DNA from: Natrialbaceae archaeon
Lineage (GTDB): Archaea > Halobacteriota > Halobacteria > Halobacteriales > Natrialbaceae
DNA: 14,211 nt
Assembly (NCBI GenBank): GCA_003552325.1
Contig: PUKM01000065.1
Coordinates: forward strand, 1 to 14,211
Direction of reading: 5' to 3'
This document shows positions 6,516 through 14,210 of the stretch, piece after piece. The position numbers and the translations under genes are program-made. Positions within the stretch are counted from its first letter, which is position 1. Every line of letters begins with the position of its first letter. Under the pieces are notes generated by a model. That model saw only the letters and a program-made list of their open reading frames with translations. It searched no databases and was not told where the DNA came from.

Positions 6516-7691
6516 TTATCGGCGTCGAATCACGAACGCACTGCCGGCCAGGAGCGCCGCGAGGGCGGCCACACTACCGAAGCCGGGGATGGTATCGGCA
6601 TCGTCGGCTCCGTTGTCAGCAGGCTCATCATGGTCGTCTGCCTCGTCAGCGTCGTCACCTGTCTCTGCATCGTCGTGGTCATCCCCAACGTCTTCTGCAG
6701 TTGCGAGTGCCTCGAGTGACTCCTCGTATGCCGCATCTATACTGGCGAGGTCGGCTTCGACCTCGCTGTGGGCGTCCGTGTGGATCGCCGCGAAGATTTC
6801 CTCGACGGCGTAGACGGTTTTCGGCGCTGGTTGACTCATATCGCTATCGTCGACGGCTGCATACTGCCCTTCTTGCATCGCGGTGGTTTCGTTCAGCGCG
6901 TCAGAGACAGGTGGTTCTGCGCCCCAGAACTCGCCGTAGACGATCCACTCGGGATCTTCATCAAGCACGGTTTCGTCGCTGATCGGTTCCCACATTTCGA
7001 TACCGGCTTCTGCAGCCAGGTTTTCGACACCAGCCGTCGTCAGCACTTCGTGCTGGAACGTCGCGGAGCCGGCGGTGAACCCTTCGTCATCCATCGCGTA
7101 CAGCGTCAGTGGGTGGTCCTCGTCGGCCACCGCTTCGTCGATCGTCTCGAGTCGCTCAGTCATCCACTCGTTCGCGACGTTCGCGCCGTCACACGCACCG
7201 GCCAACTGGCCAGCCGTTTCGATGTCATCGGATACCTGCTCGAGTGAGGCTGCGCTCTCGAACACGTACACGTCAATACCGGCATCGCGCAACTGGTCGA
7301 CGACGCCCTCGTCAGCGATGGACGCGGCGAGTACGATGTCCGGATCGAGTGCGATGACTTCTTCTTCGATTACTTCGAGGCCATCGTCTCCGGTAATGTC
7401 GGTCTGGTCGTCGACGTCGAGGCCGTCAGTGTACTGGCTCACTGGCATCCCAACGACGCGATCGTCGGCACCGATTTTGAACAACTTCTGTGCGTCACTC
7501 GGATGCAGTGCCACAATCGACTCCGGTGTCTCCTCTATCGTATGCGCTTCACCCGTTGCATCCTCGAGTTCGATTGGATACTGACACTCGCCATCAGTTG
7601 TCTGTGTCGCCGATACCGTTGCACCCAGTGCGGCTCCCGACGCGGCGGTAGCCACCAGCACCACCATCGAGAGTACGAATAGTCGTCGCAT
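6516..7691 (-). CDS. btuF: PGF-CTERM-anchored ABC substrate-binding protein, cobalamin (BtuF) type
   Basis: This is a 391-residue cell-surface protein. A Sec-type signal peptide (1 to about 28; MRRLFVLSMVVLVATAASGA) lacks a lipobox. The cluster A-2 / periplasmic binding (BtuF-FepB-like) domain spans about 36-330, with typical segments such as PESIVALHPSDAQKLFKIGA and ALDPDIVLAAS. A very acidic stalk with His residues (about 335-367) leads to a PGF-CTERM sorting tail (PGFGS at 369-373, hydrophobic stretch, RRR end). The tail should be processed and lipid-anchored by an archaeosortase. The gene is divergent from btuC-btuD, its evident importer partners. Cobalamin or another corrinoid is the likeliest ligand; a siderophore or heme remains possible because the family is shared. 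The ATG at 7691 is fixed by the signal peptide and the promoter spacing. Confidence 0.85.
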   Translation of the reverse strand: MRRLFVLSMVVLVATAASGAALGATVSATQTTDGECQYPIELEDATGEAHTIEETPESIVALHPSDAQKLFKIGADDRVVGMPVSQYTDGLDVDDQTDITGDDGLEVIEEEVIALDPDIVLAASIADEGVVDQLRDAGIDVYVFESAASLEQVSDDIETAGQLAGACDGANVANEWMTERLETIDEAVADEDHPLTLYAMDDEGFTAGSATFQHEVLTTAGVENLAAEAGIEMWEPISDETVLDEDPEWIVYGEFWGAEPPVSDALNETTAMQEGQYAAVDDSDMSQPAPKTVYAVEEIFAAIHTDAHSEVEADLASIDAAYEESLEALATAEDVGDDHDDAETGDDADEADDHDEPADNGADDADTIPGFGSVAALAALLAGSAFVIRRR

Positions 7692-7714
7692 GCGGTGTCA
7701 CTCAGCCCGTATCC

Positions 7715-7729
7715 AATAAATATTTATCT
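7715..7729. promoter_or_regulatory. Shared divergent promoter of btuF and btuC-btuD (AT palindrome)
   Basis: The 60-base spacer contains a perfect 12-base palindrome, ATAAATATTTAT (7716-7727). Its axis lies between 7721 and 7722, exactly halfway between the two start codons. Each half can serve as the TATA box for one direction, with centres about 27 bases before each ATG. The two TBP sites overlap, so the transcription directions may compete. Confidence 0.75.
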
Positions 7730-7751
7730 AAAGCAAGCGAGCTTGTGTAGT

Positions 7752-8849
7752 ATGTACCGGCCGGGGCGAATACTCGCGTGGTCAGCCGGGTTGACGGCAC
7801 TGCTCGTTGCTGTCGTCATCGTGAGCGCCGCGCTCGGCCCCGTTCGTATCGACCCGGTCACCGTCTCCCTCGCCGCACTCAACATGCTACAGGTGCCAAC
7901 CGGCCTCGAGTGGCGAGTCACGACTGCCTTTCCAATATCGGGATCACTGCGATATCCGGGGCTCCGGTACGCGCCGGTGTTCGCCTTCGACGTCCCCGAG
8001 ACGTCACAGACCATCGTCGGCGACGTGCGACTCCCACGCATCGCGCTCGCAGCGACGGTGGGCTTCGGCCTCGCCGCTGCGGGGACCGTGATGCAGGGGT
8101 TCTTCCGAAACCCCCTGGCGGACCCGTCGATCATCGGGGTTTCGACTGGGGCCGCGGCGGGCGCGGTGGCGGCGATCGCGTTCCCAGCGCTGGTGCCGTT
8201 CGGTGGGTTGCACCTTTCGGCGTTCGTTGGTGCACTCCTCACCGCATTTGCCGTGTACGCGATTGCGACGGAAGGTGGGCGAACCCCTGTCGCGACACTG
8301 CTCCTCGCTGGTGTTGCCGTCCAGGCCTTCCTCGGGGCGATGATCTCGTACATGCTCGTCCATAGCGGTGAGAACCTGCGACAGGCCGTTATCTGGATGA
8401 TGGGACACCTCCACGCGAGTAACTGGGTGGACGTCCAGTTCGCGCTCCCATTTGCGCTGGTCGGTGTCGGCCTCTTAGCAGCCTTCACGCGTGACATGAA
8501 CGTCCTCTTACTCGGGGAGACCGAAGCCAGTCAGCTCGGGGTCGACGTCGAGCGGACGAAACTCATCTTGCTCGTCATCGCCACGATCGTCACCGCGGCT
8601 GGCGTTGCCGTCGCCGGCGTCATCGGTTTCGTCGGCCTCGTCGTCCCCCACATGATGCGCCTGATCGTTGGCCCGGATCACCGCATCTTGTTACCGACGA
8701 GCGCCCTCGCCGGTGCCTCGTTTCTGGTGCTCACCGATACCATCGCTCGAGCGGGCCCGGCTGAGGTACCAGTGGGAATCGTCACAGCTGCCCTCGGGGC
8801 GCCGTTTTTCCTGTTCTTACTCAAAAAACGGGAGGTGCACGCAGTATGA
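7752..8849 (+). CDS. btuC: FecCD/BtuC-type ABC transporter permease, cobalamin import
   Basis: This 365-residue permease forms the membrane channel of the importer as a dimer and is expected to have about ten helices. Family landmarks are DVRLPRI (about 91-97), GTVMQGFFRNPLADPSIIGVSTGAA (the FecCD hallmark, starting near 111), GEnLRQAVIWMMGHL in the middle, and GFVGLVVPHMMRLIVGPDHR, the region that contacts the ATPase. The open frame reaches back to 7695. The ATG at 7752 gives a normal first helix and has a TATA box 27 bases upstream, whereas the longer form would run through the promoter. The TGA overlaps the btuD ATG (ATGA), indicating tight translational coupling. Substrate specificity within the B12/iron-chelate family cannot be read from the permease. 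Confidence 0.9.
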   Translation: MYRPGRILAWSAGLTALLVAVVIVSAALGPVRIDPVTVSLAALNMLQVPTGLEWRVTTAFPISGSLRYPGLRYAPVFAFDVPETSQTIVGDVRLPRIALAATVGFGLAAAGTVMQGFFRNPLADPSIIGVSTGAAAGAVAAIAFPALVPFGGLHLSAFVGALLTAFAVYAIATEGGRTPVATLLLAGVAVQAFLGAMISYMLVHSGENLRQAVIWMMGHLHASNWVDVQFALPFALVGVGLLAAFTRDMNVLLLGETEASQLGVDVERTKLILLVIATIVTAAGVAVAGVIGFVGLVVPHMMRLIVGPDHRILLPTSALAGASFLVLTDTIARAGPAEVPVGIVTAALGAPFFLFLLKKREVHAV

Positions 8850-10198
8850 GCGAGCAGCGCGATATTCAAGACCACGCACACGATCCACTCGTCACAGTCG
8901 AAGCGGTCGACCTCGCTTATGACTCCCTGACCGTCCTCGAGGAGGTCTCCTTCGCGATCGACCGTGGCTCTTTCGTCGGCCTCATCGGACCGAACGGTGC
9001 CGGGAAGACCTCGCTCGTCCACGCGCTCGCGGGGGGACGCGCCCCAGCGGTTTCTGGTCGGATCACCGTCGACGGCCAGGCGATGCAGGCTCTCAGCGCA
9101 CGGGCCTCGAGTCGTCTCGTGAGCGTGGTCCCCCAGGATACCGCGTTGTCGTTTTCGTTTCCCGTCCGGCGAATCGTCGAGATGGGGCGACACCCCCATC
9201 GGTCCCGATTTTCTCCACCCTCGAGCGACGATCAGGCACTGGTCGATCGGGCGCTCGAGCGGACGCGGACGGCGCAGTTTGCGGACCGATCGATCGACGA
9301 AATCAGTGGCGGGGAACGTCAACGGGTGTTATTCGCGCGGGCGCTGGCACAGGACACGCCGCTCATGCTCCTCGATGAACCGACGGCCAGTCTGGATATC
9401 AATCACCAGATCGAGACGCTCGAGTTGGCCCGGGACCTCACCGCTGACGGCCGCACGATCGTCGCTGCAATCCACGACCTGGAACTCGCTGCTCGCTACT
9501 GCGATCGGCTTATTCTCCTGGCAAACGGAACGGTCCAGGCCGATGGCGAGCCAGAATCAGTGCTCACCGCGCCAGCACTCGAAGACGCGTTCGACGCTGA
9601 AACCGTCGTCGGGAGGAATCCAGTCACCGGTAGGCCCACCGTGACAGCGGTGTCGACCGGAGAGCGAGAGGCCCAGGCGTCGCGGCTTTCGGACCGGTCT
9701 GTGCACGTCATCGGGGGCGGCGCTGGTGGGGCTACCGTCCTCGAGCGGGTAGCGACAACGGGAGCGAAGACGTCGGTCGGCCCCGTATCGTCCGACAGTA
9801 TCGTCACACAACGGGCCCAAACCCTACCGAGTGAGTGTCTGACCACAGAACCCTTTGCCCCAGTGTCAGATGCCCTTCGCCGAGCAGTACTCGAGCGGTG
9901 TCAGAACGCTGATGTGGTTATCGTCGCAGACGCGGTGGTGACTGCTGGCAACCAGCTGCTCTTCGAGGAGTTGGACCCGGAGATGGAGATGGTCATCGTG
10001 GAAACCACGCCGTTCTCGCGTCGGAATTTCGCGGGAACGGGGGCCACAGAAACCTACCGGAGTATCCGAGAGCGGGCGGTCGAGGCAACCCCTGCAGGCG
10101 TCGTCGATGCCGTCGAACGGTGTTGTATCGGCGCTTCCGGGAAGAGTACGAGAGAATCGAGCGATCGGTCGCCACCAGAGACCACGACGGACGACTAA
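8846..10198 (+). CDS. btuD: Cobalamin-type ABC transporter ATP-binding protein with extra C-terminal domain
   Basis: This is a 450-residue protein. The ATPase domain (about 14-265) is complete: Walker A GPNGAGKT (48-55), Q-loop Q97, signature ISGGE (153-157), Walker B LMLLDEP (173-179) and H-loop H210. It powers BtuC-mediated uptake on the cytoplasmic side. Ordinary BtuD/FepC ATPases stop near 250-270 residues. Here a second domain follows (about 284-425), beginning with a strand and glycine-rich loop (VHVIGGGAGGA) and containing NADVVIVADAVVTAGNQLLFEEL and MEMVIVETTPF. This alternating strand/helix pattern looks Rossmann-like. A disordered Ser/Thr/Asp tail ends the protein. I recall haloarchaeal BtuD of about 400 residues in Halobacterium, so the extension is probably lineage-wide. 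The domain's function is unknown to me. The start overlaps the btuC stop. Confidence 0.9.
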   Translation: MSEQRDIQDHAHDPLVTVEAVDLAYDSLTVLEEVSFAIDRGSFVGLIGPNGAGKTSLVHALAGGRAPAVSGRITVDGQAMQALSARASSRLVSVVPQDTALSFSFPVRRIVEMGRHPHRSRFSPPSSDDQALVDRALERTRTAQFADRSIDEISGGERQRVLFARALAQDTPLMLLDEPTASLDINHQIETLELARDLTADGRTIVAAIHDLELAARYCDRLILLANGTVQADGEPESVLTAPALEDAFDAETVVGRNPVTGRPTVTAVSTGEREAQASRLSDRSVHVIGGGAGGATVLERVATTGAKTSVGPVSSDSIVTQRAQTLPSECLTTEPFAPVSDALRRAVLERCQNADVVIVADAVVTAGNQLLFEELDPEMEMVIVETTPFSRRNFAGTGATETYRSIRERAVEATPAGVVDAVERCCIGASGKSTRESSDRSPPETTTDD

Positions 10199-10230
10199 AC
10201 GGGCGAAAGCCGAGCGCGACGGACTGGACG

Positions 10231-10240
10231 GTTTTTTACC
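10231..10240 (+). promoter_or_regulatory. T-rich TATA-like element for gatE
   Basis: GTTTTTTACC is centred about 28 bases before the ATG at 10264, and no other AT-rich sequence lies in the 65-base gap after btuD. The T-run could equally end the btuCD transcript. Confidence 0.45.
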
Positions 10241-10263
10241 CTTCGACCTCCGAGTGGCGAGCA

Positions 10264-12135
10264 ATGAACACGGATCACGACTACGAGGCTCTTGGCCTCG
10301 TTGCTGGGCTGGAAATCCACCAGCAATTGGATACTTCGACGAAGCTGTTCTGTGCCTGTCCGACCGACCTCCGCGACCCCGAGGAGGCAACACGACAGTT
10401 CACCCGGTATCTTCACCCCACGCGCAGCGAGCTCGGCGAGCTCGACCAGGCGGCCGTCGAAGAGAGTCGTGTCGAACGGGAGTTCACCTACCTCGGCTAC
10501 GACAGCACCTGTCTGGTCGAAGCGGACGACGAACCACCACATCGCCTTGACGACGAGGCGCTCGAGACGGCCCTCGAGGTCGCCCAGCTGATGGATATGA
10601 CGCCGGTCGATCAGGCCAACGTCATGCGAAAAATCGTCGTCGACGGGTCGAACACCTCCGGATTCCAGCGCTCGACGTTGATCGCGACCGGCGGGGCAAT
10701 CGAGACCAGCGACGGGGCCGTCGGTATCGAAGACCTGCTCCTCGAGGAAGAGAGTGCCCAGCGCGTCGAGGAAACCGACGACGGCGTCACCTACAGCCTC
10801 GACCGGTTGGGCATTCCGCTCGTCGAAATCGGCACCAGTCCCGACATCCGGTCGCCAGAACAGGCCCAGGAAGCGGCCGAGCAGATCGGTATGTTACTTC
10901 GATCCACTGGCAAAGTCAAACGCGGTCTCGGGACGATCAGACAGGACGTCAACGTCTCGATCGCAGACGGTGCCCGCGTCGAGATCAAGGGCGTCCAGAG
11001 CCTCGATGATATCGCGGACATCGTTCGGTTCGAGGTCTCGAGGCAGGCCGAACTGGTCGAAATCAGCGACAAACTCGCCGAGCGAGACGCAGCTGTCCAC
11101 GATCCCGCTGACGTCACGGCGGTGTTCGACGGGACCGAGAGTGGTGTCATCGCCGGAGCACTGAACGCCGGCGGCTCCGTCTTCGGGGTTCGACTCGAGG
11201 GATTCGATGGGCTGGTCGGTCGTGAGATTGCGCCGGACAGACGGCTCGGAACGGAGTTTTCGGATCACGCGAAACGCCACGGTGCCGGTGGTATCTTCCA
11301 CACTGACGAACTGCCAGCGTACGGCGTCACCGACGAGGAAGTGACGGCGCTTCGGGAGGCTGTCGATGCCTCCGCATCGGACGCTGTCGCCATCGTGGCT
11401 GCCGACACTGCCGTCTCGAAATCGGCGATCGAAGCCGTCGCCGAACGCGCACGAACGGCCATCGAGGGCGTTCCCGAGGAAACCCGTGGGGCCAACCAGG
11501 ACGGCACGACCCGATATCTCCGTCCACTTCCCGGTGCGGCACGGATGTACCCCGAAACGGACGTTCCGCCAGTTGAGCCCGACCCGAGCGACGTCGCCGA
11601 ACCGGAACTGCTCACCGAGAAAGTCACGCGATATCAGGATGCGTTCGGCCTCGATGCTGGACTGGCACAACAGGTCGCCTACGGTCGTCGTATGCCGCTT
11701 TTCGAATCGGTCGTGAACGATGGTATCGATCCAACTTTCGCGGCGACGACCCTCGAGTCGACGCTCACTGAACTCCGCCGTGATGACGTCCCCGTGGAGG
11801 CACTCGAGGACCATCATCTCGAAACCGTGTTTGCGATGGCTGACGATGGAGAGCTGGCGACAGAGGGTGTCCCTGACCTCCTGCAAGCCGTCGCTCGGTC
11901 ACCTGAACGCGATCCGCGAGCCGTGGCTGAGGAAGCCGGGCTCGGGTCAGCAGCCGAAGACGACGTCCGGGAGGCCGTCCTTGAGGTCGTCGAGCGAAAC
12001 GAATCCCAGGTCGAGTCTGAGGGAATGCAGGCGTTCTCCGGACTCATGGGCGAGTGTATGGGTGCCCTTCGCGGGAAAGCAGACGGCGACCTGGTGAGCC
12101 AGATCCTGCGTGAGGAGATTCAAAAGCGCGCCTGA
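10264..12135 (+). CDS. gatE: Glu-tRNA(Gln) amidotransferase subunit E
   Basis: This 623-residue protein is the tRNA-binding kinase/transamidase subunit of the archaeal GatDE enzyme. It converts Glu-tRNA(Gln) into Gln-tRNA(Gln) with ammonia supplied by GatD. GatB/GatE landmarks are GLEIHQQLDTSTKLFC (15-30), LDRLGIPLVEIGTSPDI (179-195), RQDVNVSI (226-233) and VEIKGVQSLDDI. An AspRS-like GAD insertion follows (roughly 290-410); its presence separates GatE from GatB. The C-terminus is a helical YqeY-like tail (about 500-623) ending in GKADGDLVSQILREEIQKRA. Length is usual for the family. The frame is open back to 10120, but that part overlaps btuD and looks unlike GatE. The ATG at 10264 has a promoter-like element 28 bases upstream. 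GatD is not in this window. Confidence 0.97.
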   Translation: MNTDHDYEALGLVAGLEIHQQLDTSTKLFCACPTDLRDPEEATRQFTRYLHPTRSELGELDQAAVEESRVEREFTYLGYDSTCLVEADDEPPHRLDDEALETALEVAQLMDMTPVDQANVMRKIVVDGSNTSGFQRSTLIATGGAIETSDGAVGIEDLLLEEESAQRVEETDDGVTYSLDRLGIPLVEIGTSPDIRSPEQAQEAAEQIGMLLRSTGKVKRGLGTIRQDVNVSIADGARVEIKGVQSLDDIADIVRFEVSRQAELVEISDKLAERDAAVHDPADVTAVFDGTESGVIAGALNAGGSVFGVRLEGFDGLVGREIAPDRRLGTEFSDHAKRHGAGGIFHTDELPAYGVTDEEVTALREAVDASASDAVAIVAADTAVSKSAIEAVAERARTAIEGVPEETRGANQDGTTRYLRPLPGAARMYPETDVPPVEPDPSDVAEPELLTEKVTRYQDAFGLDAGLAQQVAYGRRMPLFESVVNDGIDPTFAATTLESTLTELRRDDVPVEALEDHHLETVFAMADDGELATEGVPDLLQAVARSPERDPRAVAEEAGLGSAAEDDVREAVLEVVERNESQVESEGMQAFSGLMGECMGALRGKADGDLVSQILREEIQKRA

Positions 12136-12142
12136 TTACCCG

Positions 12143-12147
12143 TTTTT
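12143..12147 (+). terminator. Oligo-T terminator after gatE
   Basis: Five T lie 7 bases after the gatE stop (TTACCCGTTTTTACG), in the 35-base gap before the convergent gene. Confidence 0.5.
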
Positions 12148-12170
12148 ACGATCGTTGCAGGTTGGAGTCA

Positions 12171-12821
12171 CTATAACTCGATGACGTCATCGAACAGGTG
12201 ACCGAGCGTCGTCAGGGTTTGTTCGTCGTGCGGCCCGTTTTCAACGTGAATGTACGCCGTGGCGTCCGTTCGTGTGATTTGTTCGAGTGAAACGTGTAAG
12301 AAGCGAAACGTCATCTCGAGGCCCTTCTCCTCGAGCAGTGGTGTCAACGATTCGAACCAGAGAACTGGCGTCTCCGATGAGTCATACTGTGACAGCGTAT
12401 CACCGATGGCCAGACCGAGTCCGGTGACGTCCTCGGTGGCGACGGTCCGAATGTGCGCTTGGGGAAGCGTGACTGTCCCAGATGTTGCACCGACCGAACG
12501 GGTAAGCTCACCGACAGAAACGATGCCGAGTCCCGACGGGAACTGGCCGATTTGGCTGCGCCATGCCTCGAGGAGCGATTCAGCCGTGTGCGTCCTCGAG
12601 ACGACCACTGGCGGAGTATCTCTATCGGTATCGGCAGGTGGCGTTTTCGCCGGTCGAGTGCCTTCCCCCTCCGTTTCGGTTTCAGCCTGGTGGCTACGGT
12701 CACCGGTGCGCACTGCCTCGACGTGTTCGACCGTCTCGACCGCGTCGAGTGCCGGCCCAACGACGAGCACGCTCGAGCCTGCATCGTGTTGGCCGAGCGT
12801 TGGGGGGATGGCACGGTCCAT
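12171..12821 (-). CDS. Haloarchaeal protein resembling a degenerate RecA/KaiC-like domain (DUF7504-like)
   Basis: This is a 216-residue cytoplasmic protein. The N-terminal strand GSSVLVVGPAL sits where a P-loop would be expected, but no GxxxxGK[ST] is present. A variable linker rich in T, E and D (about 40-68) follows. Then come VVVSRTHTAESLLEAWRSQIG, a strand GLGIVSVGE, and a segment LGLAIGDTLSQYDSSETPVLWFESLTPLLE (about 135-164) that recalls the Walker-B region of KaiC/RadA folds. The end (FRFLHVSLEQITRTDATAYIHVENGPHDEQTLTTLGHLFDDVIEL) matches a pattern I remember from a haloarchaea-specific family (DUF7504). The number is from memory and uncertain. ATP hydrolysis is unlikely, so a sensory or regulatory role can be guessed only. 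The ATG at 12821 has a good TATA box 27 bases upstream. Confidence 0.75.
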   Translation of the reverse strand: MDRAIPPTLGQHDAGSSVLVVGPALDAVETVEHVEAVRTGDRSHQAETETEGEGTRPAKTPPADTDRDTPPVVVSRTHTAESLLEAWRSQIGQFPSGLGIVSVGELTRSVGATSGTVTLPQAHIRTVATEDVTGLGLAIGDTLSQYDSSETPVLWFESLTPLLEEKGLEMTFRFLHVSLEQITRTDATAYIHVENGPHDEQTLTTLGHLFDDVIEL

Positions 12822-12843
12822 ATGGGCAGGTCGGGGCTAATGG

Positions 12844-12851
12844 TAATAAAG
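12844..12851 (-). promoter_or_regulatory. TATA box for the 12171-12821 gene
   Basis: The minus strand reads CTTTATTA, centred about 27 bases before the ATG at 12821. The rest of the 220-base divergent spacer up to trm5 shows no gene or repeat that I can support. Confidence 0.6.
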
Positions 12852-13010
12852 TGTCCGGCCAGTTTCGGACACTGTTGGTACTGGGGCGCGGGCGGGCCGT
12901 GAGGAATGTTCGCGATGGGTACGATCGTGGCCGAAAGACATCTGGCGCATCACTCGCTTCCTCTCAGTCACTCTCGTCGATTGTGGAGAGCCACCGTCAC
13001 AAACCCGAAC

Positions 13011-13018
13011 CGTTAGGA
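13011..13018 (+). promoter_or_regulatory. Weak TATA-like element for trm5
   Basis: CGTTAGGA, preceded by purine-rich AAACCCGAAC, is centred about 27 bases before the ATG at 13042. Its position is right but its sequence is weak. Confidence 0.35.
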
Positions 13019-13041
13019 GCACGCACCGGCGATGGTCTGGC

Positions 13042-14061
13042 ATGGACGTCCCCTGCGTCAAAGTTCGCCCGAGCGATGGGGAGCGTGCCCGATCGCTCCT
13101 CGCCGACGCAGATCGTATCGACGATGCCTACGAGATCACTGTTCGCGACGGCTGGCTGTACATTCCCGTGCAGGATGGGAATCCCCCAGCGAACCTTGAG
13201 GACGCACTTCAAGACGGATACGAACTGGTGAAGGCGTCGCCACCAGCCCGAGACACACAGACGACGCCGAGTGATCTCCTGGGGTTCGACCCGGCGTACG
13301 AACGCGTGGGAGAAACCGCGCTGCTCGAGGAGGACGACCCCGAGCGAGCCCGACAGATCGCGGATGCCATCGTCGCCTCAGACCTGCCCCTCGAGACGGT
13401 GTTGAACAAGGCCTCGAAGATCAAGGGCGAAACCCGCGTGCGCGACTGGGAGGTACTTGCAGGCGAGGACACCACGGTCGTCCACAGGGAGTACGGCTGT
13501 ACGTTCCGGTTCGATCTGGCTGAAGTATACTTTTCACCGCGTCTCGCCACCGAACGTCACCGTATCGTCGAACAGGTCGCTCCCGACGAGCACGTCATCG
13601 ACCTGTTCGCTGGTGTTGGCCCCTTCGTCATCCCGATGGCCAAGCGTGGGGCGAGCTGTGTCGCCATCGACATCAACCCCACTGCAATCGATTCGCTTCG
13701 TGAAAACGCCGCCCTGAACGGCGTCAGCGAACACATTACCGCTATTGCCGATGACGTGCGTGCCGTTGCACCCTCCTACGAGGATCAGGCCGACCGCCTG
13801 ATCATGAACCTTCCCCACAGCGCGAACGAGTTTCTCGAGGCTGCTGTCACTATGGCCGGCTCCGACTGCATCCTCCACTATTACGATATTCAACACGAGG
13901 ACGATCCGTTCGGACCCGGCGAGCGCGCAATCCGTGCGGCGGCCGAACCCGCCTATCAGGTTACTGTCGAGCATACCCGCGTCGTCAGGTCTTACGCGCC
14001 TCACGAGGTCAACGTCTGCCTCGACGTCCGTCTCGAGCGATCCTCGCCCGATCCGGGGTGA
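13042..14061 (+). CDS. trm5: tRNA (guanine(37)-N1)-methyltransferase Trm5
   Basis: This 339-residue enzyme transfers a methyl group from SAM to N1 of G37 next to the anticodon, which prevents +1 frameshifting. An N-terminal D1 domain (about 1-65, MDVPCVKVRPSDGERAR start) is followed by the D2 region with KIKGETRVRDWEVL (127-139) and HREYGCTFRFDLAEVYFSPRLATER (148-172). The Rossmann domain carries motif I DLFAGVGPF (187-195), acidic AIDINP (208-213) and the catalytic-site NLP (256-258). The domain order and length match archaeal Trm5. The ATG at 13042 gives the usual N-terminus. It is the first gene of its unit; the tRNA gene 76 bases downstream has its own promoter-like sequence. The related wyosine enzyme TYW2 (Taw2) is the main alternative, but the full D1 domain and NLP favour Trm5. 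Confidence 0.92.
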   Translation: MDVPCVKVRPSDGERARSLLADADRIDDAYEITVRDGWLYIPVQDGNPPANLEDALQDGYELVKASPPARDTQTTPSDLLGFDPAYERVGETALLEEDDPERARQIADAIVASDLPLETVLNKASKIKGETRVRDWEVLAGEDTTVVHREYGCTFRFDLAEVYFSPRLATERHRIVEQVAPDEHVIDLFAGVGPFVIPMAKRGASCVAIDINPTAIDSLRENAALNGVSEHITAIADDVRAVAPSYEDQADRLIMNLPHSANEFLEAAVTMAGSDCILHYYDIQHEDDPFGPGERAIRAAAEPAYQVTVEHTRVVRSYAPHEVNVCLDVRLERSSPDPG

Positions 14062-14103
14062 GCAGTGTGACCGGGCCTCGGGTGCTCGAGTCGATTCGGA
14101 ATC

Positions 14104-14110
14104 CTTATGC
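14104..14110 (+). promoter_or_regulatory. TATA-like box for tRNA-Thr
   Basis: CTTATGC, preceded by GGAATC, lies about 31 bases before the mature tRNA start. This leaves a 5' leader of a few bases for RNase P to remove. Confidence 0.5.
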
Positions 14111-14137
14111 CGGCTATCGGTCCTACGTAGTGATAGT

Positions 14138-14210
14138 GCCAGTGTAGCTCAGCCGGCAGAGCGAATCCTTCGTAAGGATTAGGTCGAGGGTTCAAATCCC
14201 TCCACTGGCT
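14138..14210 (+). tRNA. tRNA-Thr (anticodon CGU)
   Basis: A full cloverleaf is visible. The acceptor stem is GCCAGTG (14138-14144) with CACTGGC (14203-14209), all seven pairs matching. The D stem is GCTC/GAGC and the anticodon stem AATCC/GGATT around the loop TTCGTAA. The variable loop is AGGTC, and the T stem GAGGG/CCCTC surrounds TTCAAAT. The seven-base loop places CGT at 34-36, reading the Thr codon ACG, with A37 after U36 as expected for t6A modification. The discriminator is T, usual for archaeal tRNA-Thr. There is no intron, and CCA is not encoded. Having A37, it is not a substrate of the neighbouring Trm5. Confidence 0.96.

Noticed and set aside
7692..7751. Cobalamin riboswitch in front of btuC or btuF
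   Set aside because: The spacer is only 60 bases and transcripts are probably leaderless, leaving no room for a riboswitch.
7724..8497. Minus-strand open frame opposite btuC
   Set aside because: It lies antisense to a certain permease gene, has an Ala/Arg/Thr-rich composition without motifs and runs across the btu promoter.
10120..10263. N-terminal extension of gatE
   Set aside because: It would overlap the btuD 3' end and does not resemble GatE; the ATG at 10264 matches the family N-terminus and the promoter spacing.
10894..11886. Long minus-strand open frame (330 codons) opposite gatE
   Set aside because: It is a shadow of GC-rich gatE codon use; the protein has no recognisable pattern, and gatE itself is certain.
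12837..13061. Possible small minus-strand gene between the KaiC-like gene and trm5
   Set aside because: Arg/Thr-rich translation without motifs; it overlaps the trm5 start and the promoter of the KaiC-like gene.
13042..14210. Functional link of trm5 with the adjacent tRNA-Thr
   Set aside because: The tRNA has A37, not G37, so Trm5 would not methylate it; adjacency is probably incidental.
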